64,000 nt of DNA. It comes from Betaproteobacteria bacterium (GTDB lineage: Bacteria; Pseudomonadota; Gammaproteobacteria; Burkholderiales; SG8-39). The position numbers and the translations under genes were made by a program. The notes below the pieces were generated by a model, which saw only the letters and a program-made list of their open reading frames with translations, did not search any database and was not told where the DNA came from. Each line of letters begins with the position of its first letter. Position 1 is the first letter of the stretch. The stretch is taken from NCBI GenBank assembly GCA_016195915.1, contig JACPYS010000015.1, positions 1 through 64,000 on the forward strand, written 5' to 3'. Below are positions 1-10,061 of this stretch, piece by piece.

Positions 1-252
1 ATCGAGGTAGATCGCCCCGCCCCCGGTGATGCGGCGCACGAGGGCCACACCATTGGCGCGGCAGAAGTCGAGCTTCAATTCCTGCCCTATGGCCTGATGA
101 CGGCCCACGAGCGCGCTTGGCTCGAAGCGCAAGAACCGCACCGTGTCGGGCACGCGACCTTCACGATGCAGCTCGATCAATGCCTGGTCGAACGCGATTT
201 GAGTGCGCCCATTGCGCACGCCGGTGTCGATGACGCGGAAGGGGATGGCCAT
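1..252 (-). CDS. Lipoate-protein ligase A family protein (partial, C-terminus outside window)
   Basis: This is the N-terminal 84 residues of a biotin/lipoate ligase-fold protein; the rest lies off the left edge. The stretch RRITGGGAIYLD near the edge matches the RR-x-TGGGA lipoate/ATP-binding signature of the LplA family, and the FLRFEPSALVGRHQ segment is also typical. Such enzymes attach lipoate or octanoate to 2-oxoacid dehydrogenase E2 subunits or to GcvH. The ATG sits three bases after the livH stop, so it is probably co-translated with the transporter genes. A true ligase cannot be told from an octanoyltransferase or an accessory paralogue without the missing part. Confidence 0.82.
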   Translation of the reverse strand, partial: MAIPFRVIDTGVRNGRTQIAFDQALIELHREGRVPDTVRFLRFEPSALVGRHQAIGQELKLDFCRANGVALVRRITGGGAIYLD

Positions 253-255
253 CGC

Positions 256-1128
256 TCAGACCCGCTCGATTTCTTCCTCGGAGCCGAACAGGCCCCAAGG
301 ACGGATCAGCAGCATGACGATCAGCACCAGGAACGGCACCACGTCGCTCACCAGCGGGTCGATGTAGTGGATCGCCAGCACTTCGGCCGCCGCCACGATC
401 ATCGAACCGGCGATGGCCCCGCGCAAACTGCCCAGACCACCCACCAGCGCCGCCGGAAAAGCTTTCAGCCCGACCACCGCCATCGTCGTATCGAGGCCGG
501 AATCGAGTGCGATCAGGATACCCGCCAAGCCGCCGGTGAACGTCGCCAGCGCCCAGGCGAGCGCGTAGGTCGCGTGCAGTGCGATTCCACGCTGCGATGC
601 GAGCAGAGGGTTCTCACCAACGGCACGCATGCGCACGCCCCAGCGGCTGAACTGGAAGAATCCGAACAGCGCGCAATACAACAGAACCGCCGTGCCGACG
701 CTCGCCAAGGCGACGCTCGAGATCGTCATGCCGCCTCCCAGCGCGATGGCCTTGTTCGTCCAGCCAAGCTGCTCAATCGGATGGTAGGTCCGTCCGGTCC
801 AGCCCAGCACCATCACGCCGCGCAGCAGGATGCCCAACGCGATGGTCACCAGGACCGCGGCGATGACCAGCTCGCCGGTCATGCGCCGCATCAGCACGAC
901 GTACAGCACCAAACCCACCAGCAGGCTCAACGCCACCGCGCCCGCCAACGCTGAAAGCGGATGTCCGCCGAACAGCGTCGTCAGCGTTATCAGCAGGTAC
1001 GCGGCGAGCATCATCAGCTCGCCGTGGGCGAGGTTGAGCACGCGGCTGACCCGGTAGATCAGCACGTAGCCGCTGCTGATCAGGGCGTAGATCGCGGTCA
1101 GGACAACGATATTGACCAGCGTCTGCAG
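256..1128 (-). CDS. livH: Branched-chain amino acid ABC transporter permease (LivH type)
   Basis: This is an integral membrane permease of the LIV/HAAT importer class. It is almost wholly hydrophobic, carries the early segment YRVSRVLNLAHGELMMLAAY and ends IRPWGLFG, both typical of LivH. The first ordinary start is a GTG at 1065, but this would cut the first membrane helix in half. The frame is open upstream (LQTLVNIVVLTAIYALISSG) to a CTG at 1128 preceded by GGAGAG, so I place the start there. It follows the binding protein and precedes the ligase homologue. No LivM, LivG or LivF is seen in the window. The CTG start is an inference. Confidence 0.85.
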   Translation of the reverse strand: MQTLVNIVVLTAIYALISSGYVLIYRVSRVLNLAHGELMMLAAYLLITLTTLFGGHPLSALAGAVALSLLVGLVLYVVLMRRMTGELVIAAVLVTIALGILLRGVMVLGWTGRTYHPIEQLGWTNKAIALGGGMTISSVALASVGTAVLLYCALFGFFQFSRWGVRMRAVGENPLLASQRGIALHATYALAWALATFTGGLAGILIALDSGLDTTMAVVGLKAFPAALVGGLGSLRGAIAGSMIVAAAEVLAIHYIDPLVSDVVPFLVLIVMLLIRPWGLFGSEEEIERV

Positions 1129-1155
1129 CGCTCTCTCCGTCGCGTTGCCGCAGCT

Positions 1156-2319
1156 CTAGTTGACCGGTTTGTTCACCCAGTCGGCGACGGTTTTCACGCG
1201 GTTGGTCGCGCTATCCCAGCCGTAGACCCGGTAATACAGGTCTTGGCGGTAATGGTTCTGCGCGCTCCAGACAATCGCACCGCCGCGCAGTCCACCCAGT
1301 TCGACGGAGAGGCCGTTCATGGCTTCGGCCACCTTGGCGCGGCTGGGAGGCCACGCCACCTTCTTGAGCGCCGCCTCGATCACGGTCGCCGCGATCCACC
1401 CCTCGTTCAGATAGGTGTGCGGGTATTTGGTCTTGCCCGCCGCTGCCGCCTGGATATCGGCGTGAATCGGCTGGTTGTCGCTGAACATGGCGTTGGTGGT
1501 GAAAACGAGGAGTCCGGGGTCCTTGAGGCGCTTGAGTTCCTCTTCGGCGACGTTGTGGCCGTAGGTGATGAACTTGCCCGTCCAGCCTTGCTGGCGCAGC
1601 GCCTCGAAGGTCTTGACCTGCGTGATCCACGGCGCCCAGGAAAGTACCCAATCGGCGCCCGCGTCCTTCAGCTTGGTGGCGTAGGGAGCGTAATTGACGG
1701 TCGGCGGCGGTGCCGACTCGTGGCCGGCGATCTGGATGTTCTTCCCGGCCGAGTATTTGGCAGCGTGCTCCATGCCCCCGCGCGAGATCGGAATCGCCAT
1801 CGACAGCAGACCGAGTTTGAACGCGCCATTGGTCATTTTTCGCATGTAGTCGACGGCGAACTCGACATCCTTTTCAGCCGCGTATCCGCTGGTGCAAAAC
1901 AGCAGCGGGTCCGCCGTCGGCGGAAACACCTCGGTCGGGCACACGCCCGCGGAGAACAGGATCGGCACCCCCTTGCGCTTCGCCTCGGCGATCGTCGGCG
2001 CATAAGTGCTCGACAAGGACGCGCTGACGATCAGTTGCAGGTCGTCGTTGTTGACGAACACCTGCGCGTCGGTCGCGGCGCGCGACGGCTCGGACTGGTT
2101 GTCACGCATCAGCACTTCGACTTTCCTGCCCTGAATGCCGCCCTTCGCGTTGACGCGCTCGAAATAAATGCGGATTGCGTCCGCCGCCGCGCCCGAATTG
2201 GCCGAGTCGCGCCCGGTCATGTCGCCGGTCAGACCGAACACCCAGGCATCGGCCGCCGCGGCCACGCCAGGCGCAACCAGCGCGAATCCGATCAAACACC
2301 CCGTAAGCAGCTTTTTCAT
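1156..2319 (-). CDS. LIV-type ABC transporter substrate-binding protein
   Basis: This is a 387-residue periplasmic binding protein of the Leu/Ile/Val receptor family (peripla_BP_6). The start at 2319 is set by a strong GGGAGGAG ribosome site and a clear signal peptide (MKKLLTGCLIGFALVAPG, cleavage near AAA-A). The mature start WVFGLTGDMTGRDSANSG is the usual first strand and ligand loop of this family. It lies between the acyl-CoA ligase and livH on the same strand. With acyl-CoA enzymes upstream, the ligand may be an acid fed into CoA activation rather than an amino acid; that is inference. Confidence 0.88.
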   Translation of the reverse strand: MKKLLTGCLIGFALVAPGVAAAADAWVFGLTGDMTGRDSANSGAAADAIRIYFERVNAKGGIQGRKVEVLMRDNQSEPSRAATDAQVFVNNDDLQLIVSASLSSTYAPTIAEAKRKGVPILFSAGVCPTEVFPPTADPLLFCTSGYAAEKDVEFAVDYMRKMTNGAFKLGLLSMAIPISRGGMEHAAKYSAGKNIQIAGHESAPPPTVNYAPYATKLKDAGADWVLSWAPWITQVKTFEALRQQGWTGKFITYGHNVAEEELKRLKDPGLLVFTTNAMFSDNQPIHADIQAAAAGKTKYPHTYLNEGWIAATVIEAALKKVAWPPSRAKVAEAMNGLSVELGGLRGGAIVWSAQNHYRQDLYYRVYGWDSATNRVKTVADWVNKPVN

Positions 2320-2353
2320 CGTCTCCTCCCTTGTGATCGTTATGTGCAAAAGT

Positions 2354-4284
2354 CTAGGCCGCGCGCGAATCGATATCGGCCGGAATGGCATCGATTGCCT
2401 GCCCGACCGCGCTTCGCAACCGGTCCTCCTCGTCGTGGCCGTACATCGATTCCACCATCTCGCGGTACTTCTGGTACATGAAGCGGCGCTTGATCTTGCG
2501 CGTCGGAGTGATCGGCTCGCCCTCTTCCTCGGGGTCCAGCACCTTTGGAATGATGCGGAAAGCCTTGATTTGCTCGACGCGCGCCAGATTCCGGTTCGCC
2601 GTCGCGATCTCGCGCCCGATCAGTTCGACGGTCTCGGTCGCGTTCGTCAGGCTGGTAAATCCCGCGTAGGCGATGTTCCGGCGCTTCGCCCAATCCGACA
2701 CCGTGTCGAACTCGATCTCGATCAGGGCGGTGAGGTATTTGCGCCCGTCGCCAAACACGACCGCCTCGCTGACGAAGGGGCTGGCGCGGATCTGCGACTC
2801 GATCGCGGTCGGACTGACGGTCTTTCCTCCGGCCGTCACGATGATGTCGCGCGCCCGGTCGACGATATGAAGCTGGCCGTTCTTCCACGCGCCGATATCC
2901 CCGGTATGCAGCCAACCATCCGAATCGACGGTTTCCGCCGTGGCCGCCGGGTCGCGCCAATAGCCTTCGAACAGATCCGCCGAGCGCACCAGAATCTCGC
3001 CGTCCTCGCCGAGGCGCACCTCCCACTCGGCGGGCGGCACACCGACATGACCGGGCGGCGGAAATGGACTGACCTGCCCGGTGATCATCGCGCCCGCAGT
3101 CTCCGATTGGCCGAAGACTTCGATGACATTGAGCCCCCAGATCTGCCAGACCGCGATCAACTCGCGCCCGGCGGCGGCGCCGCCGATGATCACCAGGCGC
3201 AACTGGTCGAAGCCCATCTTGTTGAGGATCGGGCGAAACGCGAGCAGGTACGCGGCCGCGTAAAGGAACCGGTCCCACGTCCGCACGCGCCCGTTCCAGC
3301 GCCGCGTTGCGTGGTAACGCCCGAACGCGAACGCAAGGTCGTAGACCGCGCGTTTGAGCGGCGTGGTGTTCTCGATCGCCACCAGCACCGCGGCGGCGTA
3401 TTTCTGCAGATAGCGCGGCACCGTGAACAGGAATGTCGGCGCGACTTCGAACAGGGTTCGCGGAACGTCTTCCAGGCTCTCGCCGTAGTGCGGCACCATG
3501 TGCCCGAGCAGGGGGAGCGTGATCGTCGAGATGCGCCCCATCACGTGACCCAGCGGCAGAAACGCAACCGCGCGATGCGGATCGCTTCCCAAGGTCGGGT
3601 AGTGGGAAATGAACACGCTCGCCGCCGCGAGATGCTTGCCGTGACTGACGACGGCGCCCTTCGGATTCCCGGTCGTGCCGGAGGTATAGACCATGAACGC
3701 GGGATCCGACGCTTGCACGCGCGCGATCAGTTCCTCGAAGGCGCCGGGACGGCTCGCCTCGTTGCGGCCGGCTTCCAGCAGTGCTTCGAACGCGATCAGC
3801 TTGGGGTGCTGGTAGGCGAACATGCCCGTGGTATCGATCACCGCGATCCACCGCAGCGCCGGCAACTGCGCTTCGATCGCGAGGATCTTGTCGACATACT
3901 CCTGGTTCTCGGCCACGAACACGACGGCCCCGCCGTGGTCGACCTGGAATTTCACTTCCGCCGCGGAGGCGGTCGGATAGATGCCGTAGCTGATACCGCC
4001 GGCGCACTGGGTGCCGAGATCCGCGATCGTCCAGGCTTCGCAGCAATCGCCCATGATCGCAACCCGGTCCCCCTTCGCAAGGCCTCGCGCGCGCACGGCG
4101 AAGGCAAATTCACTCGCGCGGTCGCGCACATCGGCCCAGCTGCGCTCGCAATAGATGCCGCGGATCTTCGCCCGGTGCGCCACCGCATGCGGCGTTTCGC
4201 GCGCGCGCAGCGCCAGTTGCGCCGGAATCGTCCGGCGGCGCAACTGCGCGGCGCCCGGACAGAGGGTCGAATCGACGCCGAGCG

Positions 4285-4288
<4 letters not shown>
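2354..4288 (-). CDS. Long-chain acyl-CoA synthetase-like AMP-binding protein
   Basis: This 644-residue adenylate-forming enzyme activates a carboxylic acid with ATP and CoA. Visible motifs in order are the phosphate-binding loop [23 protein letters not shown], the hinge-side GWLHTGDIG, and [17 protein letters not shown]. Its length and the GGK-T-V-SP motif fit the eukaryotic-type FAA1/FadD15 branch rather than short-chain ligases. The start at 4288 overlaps the stop of the acyl-CoA dehydrogenase (ATGA), which indicates translational coupling. It is followed by a LIV-type binding protein, a pairing often seen in this order. The true substrate is unknown. Confidence 0.9.
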
Positions 4289-5463
<1,175 letters not shown>

Positions 5464-5604
5464 TTCCCCTCCGCGACCACTGGCTGGCGTTCATTCTTGC
5501 ATTGTTTGTGCCGCTGTCAATAGCCATGGGACAAGGAATCGCAACTGCGTCAACAACGCTTCCGATATCATCGTTCGTCTTGCTGCTTCGACGCTGGAGG
5601 TATC

Positions 5605-6366
5605 GTGTTCGAAACGATCGTACAAGGCGCAACGCTGACCGTGGTCATGGACCGCGGTCCGGTCAATGCCATCAACGACGACTGGATCGGCGCACTGCAC
5701 GGTGTGCTGGATCGGCACGAGGCGGATGCGCGAGTGCGCGTCCTGCGGTTTCGCTCGGGCCTCAAGGTGTTCAGCGCGGGCGCGGAGATCGATTTTCTGG
5801 TTGAGCGCCTGTCGACGCGCGCCGGCATCGACGCGATGATCGCCACGGTGCGCAAGATGCAAGCCGTGTACGACCGCATCGAGCGCTCGCCGCTGGTGTC
5901 GATCGCCGAGATCAACGGCGCGGCGCTAGGCGGCGGATTCGAACTAGCGCTGGCTTGCGACCTGCGCGTAGCGTCGGAGAGCGCGACGGTCGGTTTGCCG
6001 GAGGCCCGGCTGGCGCTGCTTCCCGGCGCAGGCGGGTCGCAGCGGCTGACGAAACTTTGCGGCGCCGCGATCGCCAGACGGCTGATCCTCGGAGGCGAAG
6101 TGCTCGATAGCGCCGAGGCGCTGCGCCTGGGATTGGTTCAGTGGGTGTGCCCGGCTGCGGACTTGCCAACGCGCAGCGACGAGGTCGCGACCCGCGTCGA
6201 GGCGCTGCCCAAGCACACGCTGGAGGCCAACAAGCGCTGCATTCTGGCCGCGCAGGAGCGCGACGCGAACGGTTCTGAACTCGAAGTCGAAATGACCCGG
6301 CTGCTCTATGAGCACCCGGAGTCGATGCGGCGGCTACGCGCCTTTCTCGCCCGCAGAGCCAAATGA
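5605..6366 (+). CDS. Enoyl-CoA hydratase/isomerase family protein
   Basis: This 253-residue crotonase-fold protein probably hydrates trans-2-enoyl-CoA. Both glutamates of hydratases are present, in GGGFE and in GLPEARLALLPGAGG, together with the oxyanion-hole segment INGAALGGG. The start is a GTG with GGAGG seven bases ahead. The 141-base gap upstream separates it from the divergent acyl-CoA dehydrogenase and must hold promoters for both directions, although I see no convincing pair. It likely works with the divergent genes on the same CoA-ester pathway. Confidence 0.9.
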   Translation: MFETIVQGATLTVVMDRGPVNAINDDWIGALHGVLDRHEADARVRVLRFRSGLKVFSAGAEIDFLVERLSTRAGIDAMIATVRKMQAVYDRIERSPLVSIAEINGAALGGGFELALACDLRVASESATVGLPEARLALLPGAGGSQRLTKLCGAAIARRLILGGEVLDSAEALRLGLVQWVCPAADLPTRSDEVATRVEALPKHTLEANKRCILAAQERDANGSELEVEMTRLLYEHPESMRRLRAFLARRAK

Positions 6367-6407
6367 CGGAAATGCGGTCGCGAGGAAAGAATAGCGCGGT
6401 CCGTAAT

Positions 6408-6481
6408 TGGAGGCGGGAGTCGGAATCGAACCGGCGTACACGGCTTTGCAGGCCGCTGCATGACCACTCTGCCATCCCGCC
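6408..6481 (-). tRNA. tRNA-Cys (GCA)
   Basis: A 74-base cloverleaf including an encoded CCA. The acceptor arm GGCGGGA pairs with TCCCGCC, the discriminator is U, the anticodon loop reads CTGCAAA (anticodon GCA), and the T-loop is GTTCGATTC. It lies downstream of tRNA-Gly and pgsA, the same order as the E. coli uvrC-pgsA-glyW-cysT region. Confidence 0.97.
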
Positions 6482-6520
6482 ATCGGCGGCGTCCGCAGCG
6501 CTAGCGCGGAGCCGGGACGA

Positions 6521-6550
6521 AAAAGGGAAGGCCCAAGCGGGCCTTCCCTT
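6521..6550 (-). terminator. Rho-independent terminator between tRNA-Gly and tRNA-Cys
   Basis: A perfect 10-bp stem (GGGAAGGCCC with GGGCCTTCCC) with a 4-base loop. On the minus strand it is followed directly by five T residues. It sits 6 bases past the 3' end of tRNA-Gly, so it should end or attenuate the pgsA/tRNA-Gly transcript before tRNA-Cys. Confidence 0.8.
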
Positions 6551-6556
6551 CAAAAC

Positions 6557-6632
6557 TGGAGCGGGAGAAGAGTCTCGAACTCTCGACCTCAACCTTGGCA
6601 AGGTTGCGCTCTACCAACTGAGCTACTCCCGC
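6557..6632 (-). tRNA. tRNA-Gly (GCC)
   Basis: A 76-base cloverleaf with encoded CCA. The acceptor GCGGGAG pairs with CTCCCGC, the discriminator is U, the anticodon loop TTGCCAA gives GCC, and the D-arm AGCTCAGTTGGTAGAGC is canonical. It lies 41 bases after the pgsA stop and is probably co-transcribed with it. Confidence 0.98.
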
Positions 6633-6673
6633 GTCGTAAGGGGGCGGATTATAAGCCATCCGGCGTCAGGTCC

Positions 6674-7249
6674 TCAAGCGCCTGTGCGCGCCAGCGGCAA
6701 CGCTTTGCGCAGGTAGTAAAGCATCGATATCACCGTCAGCACTGCCGCGATGTTGATCAGCACCGTACCGAGCGCCTGGCAGTTCAGCCAGGCGAAAAAC
6801 AGGCTGTCGTGGTAGAGCAGCAGCGGGATCGCGATCATCTGACTGATGGTCTTCAACTTGCCCACCGTGGCGACGGCCACGCTCTTGGACTGGCCGATGC
6901 GCGCCATCCACTCGCGCAACGCCGAGATCGCGATCTCGCGCCCGATGATGATCAGCGCCACCAGCGCATCCACCCGCTCCAGCTGCAGCAGCACCACCAG
7001 CGCGCCCGCGACCATCAGCTTGTCGGCCACCGGATCGAGGAAGGCGCCAAACGCCGACATCTGATTGAGCTTGCGCGCGAGCCAACCGTCGAGCCAGTCG
7101 GTGAGCGCGGCGACGATGAAGATCGTGGTGGCAGCGATGTTCTTGCCCTGAAATGACAACAGGCCGTCGGGCACGTAGAACACCCCCACGACCAGCGGAA
7201 TCAGCAGGATCCGCAGCAGGGTGACGAGGTTGGGCGCATTGAGGTTCAT
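6674..7249 (-). CDS. pgsA: CDP-diacylglycerol--glycerol-3-phosphate 3-phosphatidyltransferase
   Basis: This inner-membrane enzyme makes phosphatidylglycerol phosphate from CDP-diacylglycerol and glycerol 3-phosphate, the committed step to PG and cardiolipin. The CDP-alcohol transferase motif DG-x2-AR-x8-G-x3-D-x3-D is seen as DGWLARKLN...GAFLDPVAD. The protein has 191 residues and several hydrophobic helices, normal for PgsA. It lies between uvrC and tRNA-Gly, the conserved uvrC-pgsA-glyW arrangement, five bases after the uvrC stop. Assignment is firm. Confidence 0.96.
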   Translation of the reverse strand: MNLNAPNLVTLLRILLIPLVVGVFYVPDGLLSFQGKNIAATTIFIVAALTDWLDGWLARKLNQMSAFGAFLDPVADKLMVAGALVVLLQLERVDALVALIIIGREIAISALREWMARIGQSKSVAVATVGKLKTISQMIAIPLLLYHDSLFFAWLNCQALGTVLINIAAVLTVISMLYYLRKALPLARTGA

Positions 7250-7254
7250 CGCAC

Positions 7255-9048
7255 TCAGCCGTGCAGGTGCCGGTAGATCTGCTCGGCGATCTTGCGGCTG
7301 ATGCCATCGACCTGGATCAGGTCGTCCACGCCAGCCGAGCGCACGCCCTGCAAGCCGCCGAAATGCGCGAGCAGCCGCTGGCGCCGCTTTGCGCCGACGC
7401 CCGGAATCTCGTTCAACATCGAAGTCGTGCGCGCCTTGCCGCGCCGCTTGCGATGGCCGACGATGGCAAAACGATGGGCTTCGTCGCGGATCTGCTGCAC
7501 CAGGTGCAGCCCCGGGTGCTGCGGGTCGAGTTCGAGTTCGCGCGCTCCGTCATCGAGGATCAAGACCTCCATGCCCGCCTTGCGCTCCGGACCCTTCGCC
7601 ACGCCCGCCAGTGTCAGATCCGACAAACCGAGGTCGGCCAGCGCCTCGCGCGCCTTCGCCACCTGCCCCTTGCCCCCGTCGATCAGGATCAGGTCGGGCA
7701 CCTTGCCGCATTCTCCGGTGACGCGCTCATAGCGCCGCGCGAGCGCCTGGCGCATCGCCGCATAGTCATCGCCCGGCGTAATGTCGCGGATGTTGAAGCG
7801 GCGGTATTCGGAATTCTGCATCGCATGCCGATCGTACACGACACACGACGCCACTGCCGCCTCGCCCATGGTATGGCTCACGTCGAAGCACTCGATGCGA
7901 TGGGCGGTTTCGGGCAGGCCGAGTGCCTGCAGCAGCGACGCAAGGCGGTGCTCCTGGGTGCCGCGCTCCCTCGCGCGATGCGTGAGGGCGAGCTGCGCGT
8001 TTTTCTCGGCCATCTCCAGCCACACCCGGCGCTCGCCCTGAATGCGCGTGGCGACCTTGACCGGCGCGAGCGCTTCGGCGTCGATATCAGCGTTGGCGAG
8101 CACCAGCGGCGGCGCGGGTTGCTCCACATAGTGCTGCACCAGGAACGCAAGCAGCACCTCGCCCGGCGTCGCGCCTTCGGCGTTGTTGGGGAAAAAGCTG
8201 CGGTCCCCGACGTGCCTGCCGCCGCGAATCATCACCAGGTTGACGCAAGCCGCCCCGGCCTCGATGCAACAGGCGACCACGTCCGCGTCCACGCCCACGC
8301 TCGATTCGACGTACTGCCTTGCCTGAACGCGCGACAACGCGCGTACCTGGTCGCGGTATTGCGCCGCTTCCTCGAATGCGAGCCGCGCAGCCGCCGTGTT
8401 CATGCGCGTGGTGAGCGCGTCGATGACGTCGTTCTCGCGGCCATCGAGGAACAGCGCAGCGTTATTGACATCCTGCGCGTAGCGCTCGGCCGTGATCTGC
8501 GCCGTGCAAGGCGCAGTACAGCGCCGGATCTGGTACAGCAGGCAGGGCCGCGAGCGGTTCGCGAACACCGTGTCGTCGCAGGTGCGCAGCCTGAACACGC
8601 GCTGCAGAAACTGGATGCTCTCGCGCACCGCCGCCGCGTGCGGAAACGGCCCGAAGTAACGGTTGCGCCGGTCCTGCGCGCCACGGTGAAACCCGATTCT
8701 CGGGAACGCGTGACCGGTGATCATCAGGCAGGGATAGGACTTGTCGTCACGGAAAACGATGTTGTAGCGCGGCGCGAGGCTCTTGATCAGATTATTCTCG
8801 AGCAGCAGCGCCTCGCCCTCCGAGCGGGTCGCGGTGATCTCGATCGCAGCGACCTGCGACACCATCAGCTGGATGCGCGGGCTCGAAGCCGTTTTCTGGA
8901 AGTAGCTGCTGACGCGTTTCCTGAGGTCCTTCGCCTTGCCGACGTAGAGCACCTCGCCCGCTGCGCCGAGCATGCGGTAGACGCCGGGCAGGCCCGGCAG
9001 GCCCGCGACAAAGGCTCGCGCGTCGAAGGAAGTTGCGGCGGTGCTCAC
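7255..9048 (-). CDS. uvrC: Excinuclease ABC subunit C
   Basis: The nuclease subunit of nucleotide excision repair, cutting on both sides of a lesion with UvrB. Domains in order: N-terminal GIY-YIG nuclease (GVYRMLGAAGEVLYVGKAKDLRKRV, about residues 22-46), a UVR UvrB-binding segment, the RNase H-like 5' nuclease region with FDVSHTMGE, and a C-terminal helix-hairpin-helix pair (IPGVGAKRRQRLL). The protein has 597 residues. The start is a GTG at 9048 whose last two bases overlap the nagZ stop (GTGA), so translation is coupled. Confidence 0.97.
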   Translation of the reverse strand: MSTAATSFDARAFVAGLPGLPGVYRMLGAAGEVLYVGKAKDLRKRVSSYFQKTASSPRIQLMVSQVAAIEITATRSEGEALLLENNLIKSLAPRYNIVFRDDKSYPCLMITGHAFPRIGFHRGAQDRRNRYFGPFPHAAAVRESIQFLQRVFRLRTCDDTVFANRSRPCLLYQIRRCTAPCTAQITAERYAQDVNNAALFLDGRENDVIDALTTRMNTAAARLAFEEAAQYRDQVRALSRVQARQYVESSVGVDADVVACCIEAGAACVNLVMIRGGRHVGDRSFFPNNAEGATPGEVLLAFLVQHYVEQPAPPLVLANADIDAEALAPVKVATRIQGERRVWLEMAEKNAQLALTHRARERGTQEHRLASLLQALGLPETAHRIECFDVSHTMGEAAVASCVVYDRHAMQNSEYRRFNIRDITPGDDYAAMRQALARRYERVTGECGKVPDLILIDGGKGQVAKAREALADLGLSDLTLAGVAKGPERKAGMEVLILDDGARELELDPQHPGLHLVQQIRDEAHRFAIVGHRKRRGKARTTSMLNEIPGVGAKRRQRLLAHFGGLQGVRSAGVDDLIQVDGISRKIAEQIYRHLHG

Positions 9049-10061
9049 GCCAGTTCGACGATCGCCCCGGCTGCCGCGCGGAATTCGGCTGTGCTGCGAT
9101 CGAGCGCGCCCCGCCGCGCGCGCATCCTTTCCCAACGCTTTGCATTCGCCCGCGCCTCGCCGAGCCCGGCGAGCAGTTCGTCCTGCCCTTTCGGATCCTT
9201 GCACAGGAGCACCACGTCGCAGCCCGCATCGAGCGCAGCATGGGCGCGCGCCACCAAGCCGCCTGCCACGCTCGCCCCCTCCATCGACAGGTCGTCGCTG
9301 AAAATTGTGCCGTGGAAGCCGAGTTCGCCGCGCAGCACCTTACGCAACCAGAACGCGGAATACCCGGCTGGCTCTCTGTCCACCTGCTGGAAGATGACGT
9401 GGGCCGGCATCACGCCGGCAAGGCCAGCGGCGATCGCCGGACGGTAGGGGGCGACGTCCCGCGCCATGATCGCAGCGAGCGGCCGGTCGTCGTATGGCAC
9501 CGCGACGTGCGAATCGGCAATCGCGTAGCCGTGCCCCGGATAATGCTTCCCCACCGCGGCGACCCCGGCGCTCGCCAGCCCACGGATCAGCGCCGCGGCC
9601 AGTTCTCCGGCGACGGCGGCCTCGGCGTGCAGCGCGCGATCACCGATCACCGAACTCGCGCCATAGTCGAGGTCGAGCACAGGCGTAAAGCTGAAATCCA
9701 CGCCGTGCGCGGCCAGCTCGCAACCGATCGTGATGCCCGCCTGTTCAGCGAGCCGAAGCGCGCGCGCATTGTCGGAATCGAAAACCTTGCCAAGCTTGCG
9801 CATCGGCGGAATCGCCGTGAAACCGTTGCGGAAGCGCTGCACCCGTCCACCTTCGTGATCGACGCAGATCAAGAGTTCTGGCGATCGCAGCGCCTTGATC
9901 TCGGCACAGAGCGCGCGCAACTGCGCCGGCGATTCGTAGTTATGCGCGAACAGGATCACAGCGCCGACCGCCGGGTGCGTCAAACGCTCGCGGTCCTCGT
10001 CGCTGAGCGACAGACCCACAGGATCGATGACCGCCGGCCCCAACGGAAGGGCTTTGCTCAC
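9045..10061 (-). CDS. nagZ: Beta-N-acetylhexosaminidase (glycoside hydrolase family 3)
   Basis: Cytoplasmic enzyme of murein recycling that removes GlcNAc from anhydromuropeptides. The family signature KH-x-PGHG-x5-DSH is present at about residues 172-184 (KHYPGHGYAIADSH), with the nucleophile region IFSDDLSMEGA further on. At 338 residues it is a normal single-domain NagZ. Its stop overlaps the GTG of uvrC and its start follows acpS closely, so it is inside the long lepA-to-pgsA operon. NagZ products induce AmpC in other bacteria; no ampR is seen here. Confidence 0.95.
   Translation of the reverse strand: MSKALPLGPAVIDPVGLSLSDEDRERLTHPAVGAVILFAHNYESPAQLRALCAEIKALRSPELLICVDHEGGRVQRFRNGFTAIPPMRKLGKVFDSDNARALRLAEQAGITIGCELAAHGVDFSFTPVLDLDYGASSVIGDRALHAEAAVAGELAAALIRGLASAGVAAVGKHYPGHGYAIADSHVAVPYDDRPLAAIMARDVAPYRPAIAAGLAGVMPAHVIFQQVDREPAGYSAFWLRKVLRGELGFHGTIFSDDLSMEGASVAGGLVARAHAALDAGCDVVLLCKDPKGQDELLAGLGEARANAKRWERMRARRGALDRSTAEFRAAAGAIVELA

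Noticed and set aside
961-2481. Long rightward open frame of about 500 codons
   Set aside because: It lies opposite the LIV-binding-protein gene and has no family motif. The opposite frame has a signal peptide, ribosome site and family match, so this is a high-GC shadow.
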